DNA of 18,331 bases from Acidobacteria bacterium UBA2994 (GTDB lineage: Bacteria > Acidobacteriota > Vicinamibacteria > Vicinamibacterales > UBA8438), in contig DEAA01000013.1 in assembly GCA_002346545.1 (NCBI GenBank), forward strand, positions 244,216 through 262,546. Reading direction: 5' to 3'. Positions 1 to 7,442 of this stretch are shown in pieces. The position numbers and the translations under genes are program-made. Position 1 is the first letter of the stretch, and each line of letters opens with the position of its first letter. Below the pieces are notes generated by a model. That model saw only the letters and a list, made by a program, of their open reading frames with translations. It ran no database searches and was not told where the DNA came from.

Positions 1-41
1 AGTCGCCACTCGCAGTAGTCGTCGAAGCGGTCCAGCCGCAC
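1..41 (-). CDS. Possible 5' fragment of a divergent gene, cut by the window edge
   Basis: On the minus strand one frame reads without a stop from about position 113 to the window edge. Its last residues (RLDRFDDYCEWR) look protein-like, and its codons favour G/C in the third position. The only usual start codon in this open stretch is a GTG at 41-39, so the visible coding part would be only 13 codons. No family can be recognised from so little. It may equally be chance open sequence beside the methyltransferase gene. If real, it would be transcribed away from that gene, leaving about 105 bases for a shared promoter region. Confidence 0.2.
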   Translation of the reverse strand, partial: MRLDRFDDYCEWR

Positions 42-146
42 CTCATCGCCCTCGATACTTCGGCGGCCCTGTAGCTGCTGAGCGTCGTACTGTTCACCGG
101 TTTGTCCTCACCCCGGTTGACTGATGCGGTCATCATACGTGAGCCG

Positions 147-1190
147 ATGGCGCCTCCATCTGACCTCGTCGGACGGTACCAGCAGCATCTGGCCGAGACC
201 CGGGCGCGTCTTGACCGCGTGCTCGGAGCGATGCTGCCGTCGCCAGACGTTGACCTGCGGCCCAGTCCGATCGACAGTGGTTTCCGGAGCCATGCGCGCT
301 TCTCGGTCGAGCTTCTCGAGGGGCGCTGTGCGGTGCTCGGGACCGACCCGCTGAACGGCTCGGCGGACTGGCGGTCCACGGTCTGGATCCTGCCGAGCAT
401 CGGGCGTCGGCTGGTGGAGAGGGTCGTTGCGCATGTCGAGGAGACCTCCAGCCGGTTTCCCGTGCGCGGGTTCGATCTGTGCCTGGGGCAGGGCACTGAG
501 CAGGCTCACCTCGTCGTGGCCGTCGATCGTGCCGAACCGGTGTCGTTCCTCCCCTGGGCGCAGGCGATGTTGGAGCGGGACCAGCGACTTACCGGGGTGT
601 CGGTGCCGTCGCGGTTACTTACGGTAGGCGAGCCGTTCGTCCAGCATCGGGTGTGTGCGGTCGAACTACGGTCGCATCCGCTGGCGTTCTTCCAGACCAA
701 CCACCGGCTGGCCGACCAGCTGTTCGCCGCTGTACGTGATGCCGCCGGTCGGGAGCCGGCGGACGACCTGCTGGACCTGTATTGCGGGGCTGGTGTTCAT
801 GGCCTGTTGGCTGGAGCTGGCCCGGTGCTTACCGGGATCGATTCGGACCCCCGCGTGGTCGATGTAGCACGGTTCAATGCTCGGCGACTTGGCCGCGCCG
901 CTCGCTACATTCGTGCCGAAGCCGCGTCGTACCTCGCTCGACCCTGGCCGCGATCGCCTGCGCTTGTCATTGCGAATCCCCCGCGCGCCGGGTGTGGCGA
1001 GGCGGTGAACGCGGCGCTCGGAACGCTGCGACCTCCCCGCGTGTGCCTCGTGTGTTGCTCCGCGGAGTCTCATGCGAGAGACCTAGACCAGCTCGGCGCG
1101 GCGGGCTACGCGGTCGAGCGGTGCACCGCGTTCGACATGTTCCCGTTCAGCCTGCACGTTGAGTGTGTTACCGAGCTCCGGCTCCGTTGA
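147..1190 (+). CDS. trmA: TrmA-type tRNA (uracil-5-)-methyltransferase
   Basis: This is a class I SAM-dependent RNA m5U methyltransferase, 347 residues, probably acting on U54 in the T-loop of tRNA. Visible motifs are FFQTN (Gln183, the conserved Gln), the SAM-binding DLYCGAG (210-216), NPPRAG (from 277), CCSAESHARDL with Cys304 aligning to the catalytic Cys, and DMFPFSLHVEC near the end with Glu339 aligning to the general base. It lacks the TRAM domain and the four-Cys iron-sulfur motif of RlmD/RumA enzymes. In length and N-terminal layout (Tyr at residue 11, then QxxLAE) it matches E. coli TrmA from memory. That alignment favours the ATG at 147 over the in-frame TTG at 102. The ribosome binding site is weak. 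Two motifs are altered: the usual DPPR is NPPR, and SCNP is CCSA. Target choice (tRNA or rRNA) is inferred. Confidence 0.85.
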   Translation: MAPPSDLVGRYQQHLAETRARLDRVLGAMLPSPDVDLRPSPIDSGFRSHARFSVELLEGRCAVLGTDPLNGSADWRSTVWILPSIGRRLVERVVAHVEETSSRFPVRGFDLCLGQGTEQAHLVVAVDRAEPVSFLPWAQAMLERDQRLTGVSVPSRLLTVGEPFVQHRVCAVELRSHPLAFFQTNHRLADQLFAAVRDAAGREPADDLLDLYCGAGVHGLLAGAGPVLTGIDSDPRVVDVARFNARRLGRAARYIRAEAASYLARPWPRSPALVIANPPRAGCGEAVNAALGTLRPPRVCLVCCSAESHARDLDQLGAAGYAVERCTAFDMFPFSLHVECVTELRLR

Positions 1191-1207
1191 GTTCTCCAGT
1201 GGCGCGG

Positions 1208-1235
1208 TTGCAATCGAAGTCCGTTCGGCTACACT
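1208..1235 (+). promoter_or_regulatory. Candidate sigma70-like promoter
   Basis: A TTGCAA (1208-1213) and a TACACT (1230-1235) are separated by 16 bases. Each matches four of six positions of the sigma70 consensus. It lies about 55 bases before the flavoenzyme start and would begin transcription inside the hairpin at 1238-1253. It is by eye only and unsupported by other data. Confidence 0.4.
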
Positions 1236-1237
1236 TG

Positions 1238-1253
1238 CCCGACCGGGGTCGGG
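1238..1253. repeat. Perfect inverted repeat (6-bp arms, 4-base loop) in a 5' leader
   Basis: CCCGAC and GTCGGG flank a CGGG loop, just downstream of the candidate -10 element and 35 bases before the flavoenzyme ATG. No T-run follows, so it is unlikely to be an intrinsic terminator for the methyltransferase gene. It could be an operator or a stabilising 5' hairpin of the mRNA. Function is unknown. Confidence 0.4.
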
Positions 1254-1276
1254 ACGACGACACACGGGTACGTTCC

Positions 1277-1283
1277 AGGAGAG
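1277..1283 (+). promoter_or_regulatory. Ribosome binding site deciding the flavoenzyme start
   Basis: AGGAGAG lies five bases before the ATG at 1289. The frame stays open upstream to a GTG at 1163 inside the methyltransferase gene, but this strong site plus the Tat signal that follows fix the start at 1289. Confidence 0.8.
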
Positions 1284-1288
1284 TGGAT

Positions 1289-2713
1289 ATGACGCGACGG
1301 GGATTGGATCGACCTCTCGGCGCCCAGGGCGCGAGCCGGCGGCAGCTCTTTAAGCTTTTGGCCGCCAGTCCATTCTTGGGCCTGGCGGCGGCCGGGCTGC
1401 CGGCGAGCTGGCAGCGGGCGCTGGCCAATGAGGCCGAGCGTCGCGCCGTGGCACCGGCCGCGACCTGTGCCAAGTGCGGGGTTGAGATGCCGCTCGCTAC
1501 CTCTCGGCAGGAGTATCCCGGGTTGGGCCAGGCGCCAGAAGCGCAGCCGCCGGACGCGATCGACGGACAGTTCAACGGACAGCTGATCGAGTCGGTCGAT
1601 GACGCGATCAACGTGTGGGACTTCGAGCGGGTCTGCCACGCGAACAATCTGCCCCAGCATTGGGACTATCTGCACCTTGGGGTTGACGACTTCGAGACCC
1701 GGTGGGCCAATCGCGAAGGGTTCACGCGCCGGATCATCCGGCCGCGCCGTCTAGGGCCCTCGGCCAACAATCCGGATCTTTCGACCGAGCTCTACGGCCA
1801 GCAGTTCGAGTCGCCGCTGTTTCTCTGTCCGGTCGCAGCCAACGAGGGATATCACACCGAGGGCGAGGCGGGCGCGGCCCGCGCCGCCGGCACGCACGGC
1901 ATCCTCCAGATGCAGTCCCACTCGAGCTCCCAGTCTTACGACGAGATTATGGAGGCTCGTGGCGAGCCGCACTGGTTCCAGCTCTATACGGTGCCAGATT
2001 TCAATGTTAACCAGCGGGTTATCGACCGGGTCGAGTCGGCCGGCTGCCCGGTATTGGTCTGGACCGTCGACCTGATCGGCGGGAGCAACCGCGAACTCGT
2101 TCGCCGGACACTCCAGGGTGACGGGTACGAGGGAGCGCTCTGTCAGAATTGTCACAATCATCAGCCTGGTTACCAGCGGCCGATGCGTGCGGGGCTTGAG
2201 GGACCAGCCGGCGAGCGCTATCCCTACGACTGGGACTATGTGAAGCGGCTTCGAGACATCACCCAGATGAAGCTCGTGCTGAAGGGGATCGTGACGGCCG
2301 AGGAAGCCGAGCTGGCCGTGGACGCCGGCGCCGATGGCATCTTCGTGTCGAATCACGGCGGTCGCGCGGAATCGAGCGGTTGGGCTTCGATCGACTCGCT
2401 ACCCGAGGTGGTGCAGGCGGTCCGGGGGCGGGTGCCCGTGTTCATCGATAGCGGCGTGCGTCGAGGCACCGACATCTTTAAGGCGCTGGCGCTTGGCGCC
2501 GATGCGGTCGGTATCGGCCGGCCGTACGTGTGGGGACTGGGTGGCTTTGGCGAGGACGGTGTGTCCAAGGTCATTGATCTGCTGCACGACGAGCTTCGGA
2601 TCGCGATGCGTCAGACCCGCACCGCCGCCATTGACCAGATCACCTCGCGCATGGTGATGGAGGGCAAGAATCCCATCATGATGCGCGAAAGCCGGATGGG
2701 CTTTGGACTCTGA
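1289..2713 (+). CDS. Tat-exported FMN-dependent alpha-hydroxy-acid dehydrogenase/oxidase with a CxxCH motif
   Basis: This 474-residue protein belongs to the FMN-dependent alpha-hydroxy-acid dehydrogenase family (LldD, glycolate oxidase, lactate monooxygenase), which oxidises 2-hydroxy acids to 2-keto acids. Residues 17-24 (SRRQLFKL) and the hydrophobic stretch after them form a twin-arginine signal, so the enzyme should act outside the cytoplasm already folded with FMN. Family residues are Tyr233 (WFQLY), Lys332 (LKGI), catalytic His356 and Arg359 (SNHGGR), and the phosphate-binding region IDSGVRRGTDIFKALALGA. It is longer than the usual 380-400 residues because of the signal and about 40 extra residues that include CAKCG (60-64). 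The lid loop between VWTVD and LKGI contains CQNCH (285-289), a textbook c-type heme motif not expected in this family. Its partner electron acceptor is not evident. The next gene follows after only seven bases, so they are probably co-transcribed. The substrate is unknown. Confidence 0.88.
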   Translation: MTRRGLDRPLGAQGASRRQLFKLLAASPFLGLAAAGLPASWQRALANEAERRAVAPAATCAKCGVEMPLATSRQEYPGLGQAPEAQPPDAIDGQFNGQLIESVDDAINVWDFERVCHANNLPQHWDYLHLGVDDFETRWANREGFTRRIIRPRRLGPSANNPDLSTELYGQQFESPLFLCPVAANEGYHTEGEAGAARAAGTHGILQMQSHSSSQSYDEIMEARGEPHWFQLYTVPDFNVNQRVIDRVESAGCPVLVWTVDLIGGSNRELVRRTLQGDGYEGALCQNCHNHQPGYQRPMRAGLEGPAGERYPYDWDYVKRLRDITQMKLVLKGIVTAEEAELAVDAGADGIFVSNHGGRAESSGWASIDSLPEVVQAVRGRVPVFIDSGVRRGTDIFKALALGADAVGIGRPYVWGLGGFGEDGVSKVIDLLHDELRIAMRQTRTAAIDQITSRMVMEGKNPIMMRESRMGFGL

Positions 2714-2718
2714 GGAAG
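2712..2718 (+). promoter_or_regulatory. Ribosome binding site overlapping the preceding stop codon
   Basis: GAGGAAG overlaps the TGA of the flavoenzyme gene (2711-2713) and precedes the ATG at 2721. This fixes the YceI-like start (rather than the in-frame ATG at 2703) and suggests translational coupling. Confidence 0.75.
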
Positions 2719-2720
2719 TT

Positions 2721-3269
2721 ATGGGAATCGTGACACGTGGGTTAGCGCTCTTCTGTGCCGTCCTCGGTGTGGCGGCGGTCACTTCGGCCCAGACGGTTGA
2801 TTTTGCTGTGTCTGGCAATTCGACGATCCGCGGATGGACCTGCGAGGTTAGCGGCACCGCGGAGGTCACCGCGGGCGGGGGTGCCGCCGCTGCCGGGTTC
2901 TCGTCAGGCGTGCAGGGTGTCACCCTCACGGTGCCCGTCGCCGAGTTCACCTGTCCCAACGAGGAGATGACCGAGCACCTCATGGAGGCCATGCGGCCCG
3001 ACGAGTTCGGCGAGATCACCTTCCAGATGGATGGCTACGAGGTCACGTCAAATGGGGCGACGGCCACCGGGTCGCTCACCATCCTAGAGACGACCGAGAC
3101 CGTTGCGGTGCCGATGACGCTGACCGAGTCTGGAACTGGCGCGGCCATTGAGGGTGAAGTTCGCCTCGACATGACCGACTATGGGGTCGAGCCGCCTACC
3201 GTCATGCTAGGCATGCTCAGGGTGAGGCCTCAGATCACTATCGAATTCGGTGGTATCGTCGCTCCATAG
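2721..3269 (+). CDS. Exported YceI-like protein
   Basis: A 182-residue exported protein resembling the YceI family, small lipocalin-like beta-barrels that bind isoprenoid chains in the periplasm. Residues 1-23 form a Sec signal with a likely cut after TSA, leaving Gln24 first. The mature part opens with VDFAVSGNSTIRGWT, like the YceI pattern 'F.v.g.St..gw', and ends with a beta-rich tail (LRVRPQITIEF). Two cysteines (GWTCEV and FTCPNE) could form a disulfide in the periplasm. The length fits the family. It follows the Tat-exported flavoenzyme directly. YceI proteins are often found beside membrane redox proteins, so a role in carrying a quinone-like or lipid cofactor is possible, but this is inference. 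Confidence 0.7.
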   Translation: MGIVTRGLALFCAVLGVAAVTSAQTVDFAVSGNSTIRGWTCEVSGTAEVTAGGGAAAAGFSSGVQGVTLTVPVAEFTCPNEEMTEHLMEAMRPDEFGEITFQMDGYEVTSNGATATGSLTILETTETVAVPMTLTESGTGAAIEGEVRLDMTDYGVEPPTVMLGMLRVRPQITIEFGGIVAP

Positions 3270-3404
3270 TTAATAGGGCGACTAAAGTCCCTGATCAACA
3301 GTTTTTAGTTCGGATCCAGCGCTTCCTAGATCTGACCGCTTGGTCGATGTCGGTTGTTGTGCGACTTCCGGTGGCGGTCCTCGTGTGAAGAGACGGAGAC
3401 GGTG

Positions 3405-4172
3405 ATGAGACGTAGAGAGATCGTGCGCGCGCTGGTGGTGGCACTGGCGAGTGGCGCGCTGACGGTAACTCCGGTCGTGGCACAACCCGACCCGGTTGAG
3501 ATCATGGAGCGCGTCGACCGATTGCTCCGCGGCGATTCGAGTCGGGGCGTTGCCACTATGGAGGTGGTCACCGAGAACTGGGAGCGCGAGATCACCATGG
3601 AGATGTGGTCGCTCGGTACCGAGTTCTCGCTGGTGCGGGTGCAGGCGCCGGCGCGGGAAGCGGGGACGGCGACGCTGATGGCCGAGGACAACATCTGGAA
3701 CTATCTGCCAAAGGTGGAACGTACCATCAAGATCCCATCATCAATGATGGGCGGCTCCTGGATGGGGTCTCACTTCACCAACGATGACCTGGTGCGGGAG
3801 AGTCAGCTCATAGAGGACTACGACATCGAGATCGCGTTCGCCGGCGACCGTGACGGCGACGACGTGTGGGAGTTCCGCCTGACCCCAAAATCAGAGGCGG
3901 CCGTCATCTGGGGGCATCTCGAGTTTCGGGTGCAGCAGCTTGACTACATGCCGCTATGGTCCCGTTTCTACAACGAGGACGGCGAGTTGGTGCGCACGAT
4001 GGAGTACAGCGAGTTTACGGAATTCGCCGGCCGGTTGGTGCCTGCGGTGATGGACATGCAGCCGCACGACAAACCGGGTGAGCGTACGACGATTCGCTAC
4101 GAGGAGCTAGAGTTCGACCTCGACATCGACGAGTCGTTCTTCTCGCTGCAGCGGCTGCAGCGGCGGCGCTGA
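3405..4172 (+). CDS. LolA-like outer-membrane lipoprotein-sorting protein
   Basis: A 255-residue exported protein of the LolA-like/COG2834 type, periplasmic beta-sheet carriers that hold acyl chains of lipoproteins or lipids. Residues 1-26 are a Sec signal with an arginine-rich start (MRRREIVR) and a likely cut after VVA, giving Gln27. Family marks are WNYLPKVERTIKIP (98-111), then SSMMGGSWMGSHFTNDDLV, matching the usual 'W.Y.P.. .. l.. ..mmGS.f..dDl' pattern. The ATG at 3405 follows GGAGAC; an in-frame ATG at 3354 would put 17 odd residues before the signal and is less likely. It heads an operon with two ABC permeases and an ATPase, as a carrier taking cargo released by that pump would. The 3' end has a small tandem repeat of CTGCAGCGG. 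The actual cargo is unknown. Confidence 0.82.
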   Translation: MRRREIVRALVVALASGALTVTPVVAQPDPVEIMERVDRLLRGDSSRGVATMEVVTENWEREITMEMWSLGTEFSLVRVQAPAREAGTATLMAEDNIWNYLPKVERTIKIPSSMMGGSWMGSHFTNDDLVRESQLIEDYDIEIAFAGDRDGDDVWEFRLTPKSEAAVIWGHLEFRVQQLDYMPLWSRFYNEDGELVRTMEYSEFTEFAGRLVPAVMDMQPHDKPGERTTIRYEELEFDLDIDESFFSLQRLQRRR

Positions 4173-4187
4173 ACGGGTGCGCGACTG

Positions 4188-5447
4188 ATGGCCGAGTCTC
4201 CCTGGTCTCGTATCGGTTGGCGCAACCTCGGCCGGAACCGCAAGCGCACGGTCCTAACCGCGCTCGGGCTCGCCGTCGGCTTCTTCGCGGTGGTGTTCAT
4301 CGTTGGCTGGTCGCAGGGCCTGATGGTGGCAATGGTCGAGAGTGCCACCTCGCTCGTCAGCGGCCAGATCGAGATCCACGACGCCGAGTTCCGGCCCGAA
4401 CGCAGCCTCTACGACACCATCGGCGGTCGGGATGGGACCGACGTAGATGCGATGCTGGCGGCGCTTGACGCTGACCCGGCGGTGGTGGCTGCTGCGCCGC
4501 GGGTCTATGCCGGCGGGCTGGTTAGCTCCGGCGACTCGACGTCGGCCGGGATGCTGATGGGCATCGACGTGGCGCGGGAACTCGGACTCACCCGGTTCCT
4601 CAACGAGTTGCGCGATGGTGCGCTCCCGGAGGCCGGTCGCAACGAGCTACTGGTGGGCGAGGAGATGGCTCGTCAGCTGTCGGTGGCGCCGGGCGATGAG
4701 CTGGTCGTGGTGGCCTCGGGCGCCGACGGCTCGATGGCCAACGACCTGTACACGGTGTCGGGCGTGTTCCGCTCCGGGCTGGTCGAGCTTGATCTGACCT
4801 TCGTGGTACTGCCGATGGGCGACTTGCAGGATCTGGTGGTACTCGACCGGGGACGCATCCACGAGGTGGCGGTGTCGACCGCCGACCCCTGGATTGCCGA
4901 GGCGACGGCCGAGCGGCTGGGCGGCGCGTTTCCCGCCACCGGCCGGCCGCTCGAGGTGGTGCCTTGGCAGGAGCTGAACCCGGCCATGGTCGAATACGTC
5001 GCGCTGGCCGACGCGATGTATTTCGTGATCGTGATCCTGGTGTTCTCCATCGCCATCTTTGGCGTTGCCAACACGATGCTCATGGCGACCTACGAGCGCC
5101 GGCGCGAGTTCGCGGTGATGCTGGCACTAGGCGCCACACCGCGGTCGGTGCGGAGCGTGGTGCTGTACGAGGGGTTGGCCCTAGGGACGCTGAGCCTCGC
5201 CTTGGGTGCGGTCCTGACCTTCCCGTTCATGATCTGGTTCCACGAGGCGCCGCCCGACTTGAGCTGGGCGATGTCAGACGTGACGCTGATGGGGGCGCTG
5301 TTGACCCCCAGCCTGCGGGTCGAGTACGACGTTCCCTTCTGGTGCGGCGCGGCCGCAGCGCTCTTCGTCACGGCACTCCTGGCGGCGCTCTATCCGTCGT
5401 GGCGGGCCTCGCGTGTCCCGCCGGCCGACACCCTGGCGGGGCTGTAG
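4188..5447 (+). CDS. ABC transporter permease, MacB/LolC-FtsX type (first of two)
   Basis: A 419-residue inner-membrane permease of the FtsX/MacB class, which moves substrates from the outer leaflet or periplasm by mechanical coupling rather than across the membrane. A first membrane helix (about 20-42) is followed by a large periplasmic domain (about 45-275). Three more helices sit near 280-300, 323-348 and 382-402. The cytoplasmic loop ANTMLMATYERRREFAVMLA and the ending YPSWRASRVPPADTL are family hallmarks. The region between the third and fourth helices (WFHEAPPDLSW... to VPF) is longer than in plain MacB, as in LolC/LolE. It begins 15 bases after the LolA-like gene and ends one base before the next permease. 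LolC/E-like function is inferred from the neighbours. Confidence 0.88.
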   Translation: MAESPWSRIGWRNLGRNRKRTVLTALGLAVGFFAVVFIVGWSQGLMVAMVESATSLVSGQIEIHDAEFRPERSLYDTIGGRDGTDVDAMLAALDADPAVVAAAPRVYAGGLVSSGDSTSAGMLMGIDVARELGLTRFLNELRDGALPEAGRNELLVGEEMARQLSVAPGDELVVVASGADGSMANDLYTVSGVFRSGLVELDLTFVVLPMGDLQDLVVLDRGRIHEVAVSTADPWIAEATAERLGGAFPATGRPLEVVPWQELNPAMVEYVALADAMYFVIVILVFSIAIFGVANTMLMATYERRREFAVMLALGATPRSVRSVVLYEGLALGTLSLALGAVLTFPFMIWFHEAPPDLSWAMSDVTLMGALLTPSLRVEYDVPFWCGAAAALFVTALLAALYPSWRASRVPPADTLAGL

Positions 5448-5448
5448 C

Positions 5449-6741
5449 ATGCCGACTCCACGCCGCGCGATGCACACCGGCGTCATCGTCCAACTGGCGA
5501 TGCGGAATCTTCGTCGGCACCTGCGACGCACCATCCTCACCGCCCTCGTGATGGTCCTCGGCGGGGGGCTGCTGATCTTCGCCTTCAGCCTCGGTGACGG
5601 GACCCACGAGAACTGGATCGATTCAGGCGTGCGTACTTCCACCGGGCACGTCACCGTCCAGCAGCCGGAGTTCCAGACCAGCCGCAAGATTGAGCACCGG
5701 TTGCCGGCTGATATCCGGAAGCGAGCCGAGACCGTTCTCATCTCGGGGGAGCTCACTGATCAGGTGGTGGCTGTGTCGTCTCGGCTTAGCCTGAGCGCGC
5801 TGGCTAGCTCGGCGGCCGGCGCCCGCCCGGCCCAGATCCTGGCGGTGGATCCGGTGGCCGAGTCAGCGTTCAGCACGCTCGACGAGCAGGTCGTTGAGGG
5901 CCGCTATCTCGAACCAGATGACCGGCTGGCCGCCTACATCGGTGTGGGGCTGGCGGAGAGTCTTGAGCTGAATCTGGGGGCCCGGATGGTGGTGCAGGCG
6001 CAGGACGCCGACGGGGAGATCAGCGGGCAGCTGCTCCGCGTGGTCGGCATCTTCCGCAACGGTGTGCCTGAGGTCGATCAGGGCACCGTCCACATTCCGC
6101 TCGGTATCGCCGGCGAGTGGCTCGGCTCGGGCGAGGACGTCACGAATGTTGGTGTGGTGTTGGCCGACAGCGCGGCGGCGCCGGCCGTCACCGCCTCGGT
6201 GGAGCGGGCGTTGTCCGAGCCGATCGGCCGCGGCGAGGCTCGGGTGATCGGATGGCGCGAGGCGAACCCGGCACTAGCGGCGGCGGTGGCGATCGACGAC
6301 TTCGGCAACTACGTCATCTTCGGCATTCTGTTTCTGATTATCGCCTTCGGCATCGTCAACACCGTGCTGATGTCGGTGCTGCACCGGCATCGTGAGTTCG
6401 GGGTGCTGCAGGCGCTTGGACTGACGCCGGGGCAGACCGGGGCCGTGGTGCTGATTGAGGGGCTGACGCTCACCGCGATGAGCGGTTTCATCGGGGTGAC
6501 TCTCGGCGGGCTACTCACCTGGTACTTCTTCGGCGATGGGCTCGATTTCTCGGTGCTGATAGGAGAAGAGATGACCTTCTCTGGCGTGGTCATCGACCCG
6601 GTGATGGTGCCCCAGTTCCGCCCTGCCCGTCTGGCGCAGACTCTAGCGTTCATCCTGTTTATCGGCGCTGTCGCGTCGGTGTATCCCGCCCTCCGCGCGA
6701 TGAAACTCGACGTTGCCGAGGCGATGAAGTTCGACCGATGA
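5449..6741 (+). CDS. ABC transporter permease, MacB/LolE-FtsX type (second of two)
   Basis: A 430-residue permease with the same plan as its upstream neighbour: an arginine-rich N-terminus (RNLRRHLRRT), a first helix at about 28-48, a large periplasmic domain, a helix around NYVIFGILFLIIAFGIVN, the loop HRHREFGVLQALG, and a C-terminal helix ending YPALRAMKLDVAEAMKF. The pair probably forms a heterodimer, as LolC and LolE do. The start is taken at ATG 5449, one base after the upstream stop; ATG 5470 is a possible alternative. The frame is open further upstream to 5413, but that part overlaps the previous gene and has no signal character. Its stop overlaps the start of the ATPase gene in ATGA, which implies coupled translation in fixed ratio. 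Confidence 0.87.
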   Translation: MPTPRRAMHTGVIVQLAMRNLRRHLRRTILTALVMVLGGGLLIFAFSLGDGTHENWIDSGVRTSTGHVTVQQPEFQTSRKIEHRLPADIRKRAETVLISGELTDQVVAVSSRLSLSALASSAAGARPAQILAVDPVAESAFSTLDEQVVEGRYLEPDDRLAAYIGVGLAESLELNLGARMVVQAQDADGEISGQLLRVVGIFRNGVPEVDQGTVHIPLGIAGEWLGSGEDVTNVGVVLADSAAAPAVTASVERALSEPIGRGEARVIGWREANPALAAAVAIDDFGNYVIFGILFLIIAFGIVNTVLMSVLHRHREFGVLQALGLTPGQTGAVVLIEGLTLTAMSGFIGVTLGGLLTWYFFGDGLDFSVLIGEEMTFSGVVIDPVMVPQFRPARLAQTLAFILFIGAVASVYPALRAMKLDVAEAMKFDR

Positions 6742-7442
6742 CGACACCCGATACCCTTGCCGTCGAGACCGAACACCTCTGGAAGACCTACACGCAGGAG
6801 GCCGAGGAGGTGCACGCCGTGCACGACGTGTCACTGACCGTCGAGCGCGGTGAGTTTACTGCTTTGGCCGGTCCGTCTGGTTCGGGCAAGACCACGCTGC
6901 TGAACGTCATCGGCGGGCTGACCAGGCCCACCAGCGGCAAGATCCGGGTGGCCGGGCAAGAGCTCACCGACATGTCGAATCAGGAGCTGGCCGAGCTGCG
7001 GCTCGATCAGGTTGGGTTCGTCTTCCAGGCCTACAATTTGCTGCCGGTGCTCACCGCGATGGAGAACGCCGAGTTCCCGATGCTGCTGCAGGCCGTCGAC
7101 GCTGCTGAGCGGCGCGCTCGGGTCCAGGCGCTCTTCGAGCGCACCGGCATGGTGGGGTTGGAAGACCGGCGACCAGGGAAGCTGTCGGGTGGGCAGCAGC
7201 AACGGGTGGCGGTGGTGCGGGCGGTGGCGAGCAAGCCGGCGCTGGTGCTGGCCGACGAGCCGACCGCGAATCTCGATTCGGCCGCCAGCGCGGCGCTGCT
7301 CGACATGATGGTGGAGCTGAACAACGACCTGGGCGTGACGTTCGTTTTTGCCACCCACGACGCTCGGGTGATGGAGCGCTCGCGCCGGCTGGTGCAGATG
7401 GTCGACGGCCGGGTCGATTCAGACGAGATCTGCGCTGTATGA
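6738..7442 (+). CDS. ABC transporter ATP-binding protein, LolD/MacB type
   Basis: A complete 234-residue ATPase that powers the two permeases from the cytoplasmic side. Visible motifs are Walker A GPSGSGKT (45-52), Q-loop Gln97 in FVFQAYNLLP, signature LSGGQQQR (149-156), Walker B LVLADEP with Asp173 and Glu174, D-loop ANLD, and switch His207 in ATHD. All catalytic residues are present. The closest relatives are the LolD/MacB/FtsE group, which fits the FtsX-type permeases. It starts in the ATGA overlap with the second permease and ends in another ATGA overlap with the beta-barrel gene, so the complex and its outer-membrane neighbour are translated together. Confidence 0.93.
   Translation: MTTPDTLAVETEHLWKTYTQEAEEVHAVHDVSLTVERGEFTALAGPSGSGKTTLLNVIGGLTRPTSGKIRVAGQELTDMSNQELAELRLDQVGFVFQAYNLLPVLTAMENAEFPMLLQAVDAAERRARVQALFERTGMVGLEDRRPGKLSGGQQQRVAVVRAVASKPALVLADEPTANLDSAASAALLDMMVELNNDLGVTFVFATHDARVMERSRRLVQMVDGRVDSDEICAV

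Noticed and set aside
3275..3306. Possible intrinsic terminator after the YceI-like gene: an AGGG-AC / GTCCCT stem with a two-base bulge, then TTTTT ten bases later.
   Set aside because: The stem is short and bulged, and the T-run is too far away to support termination.
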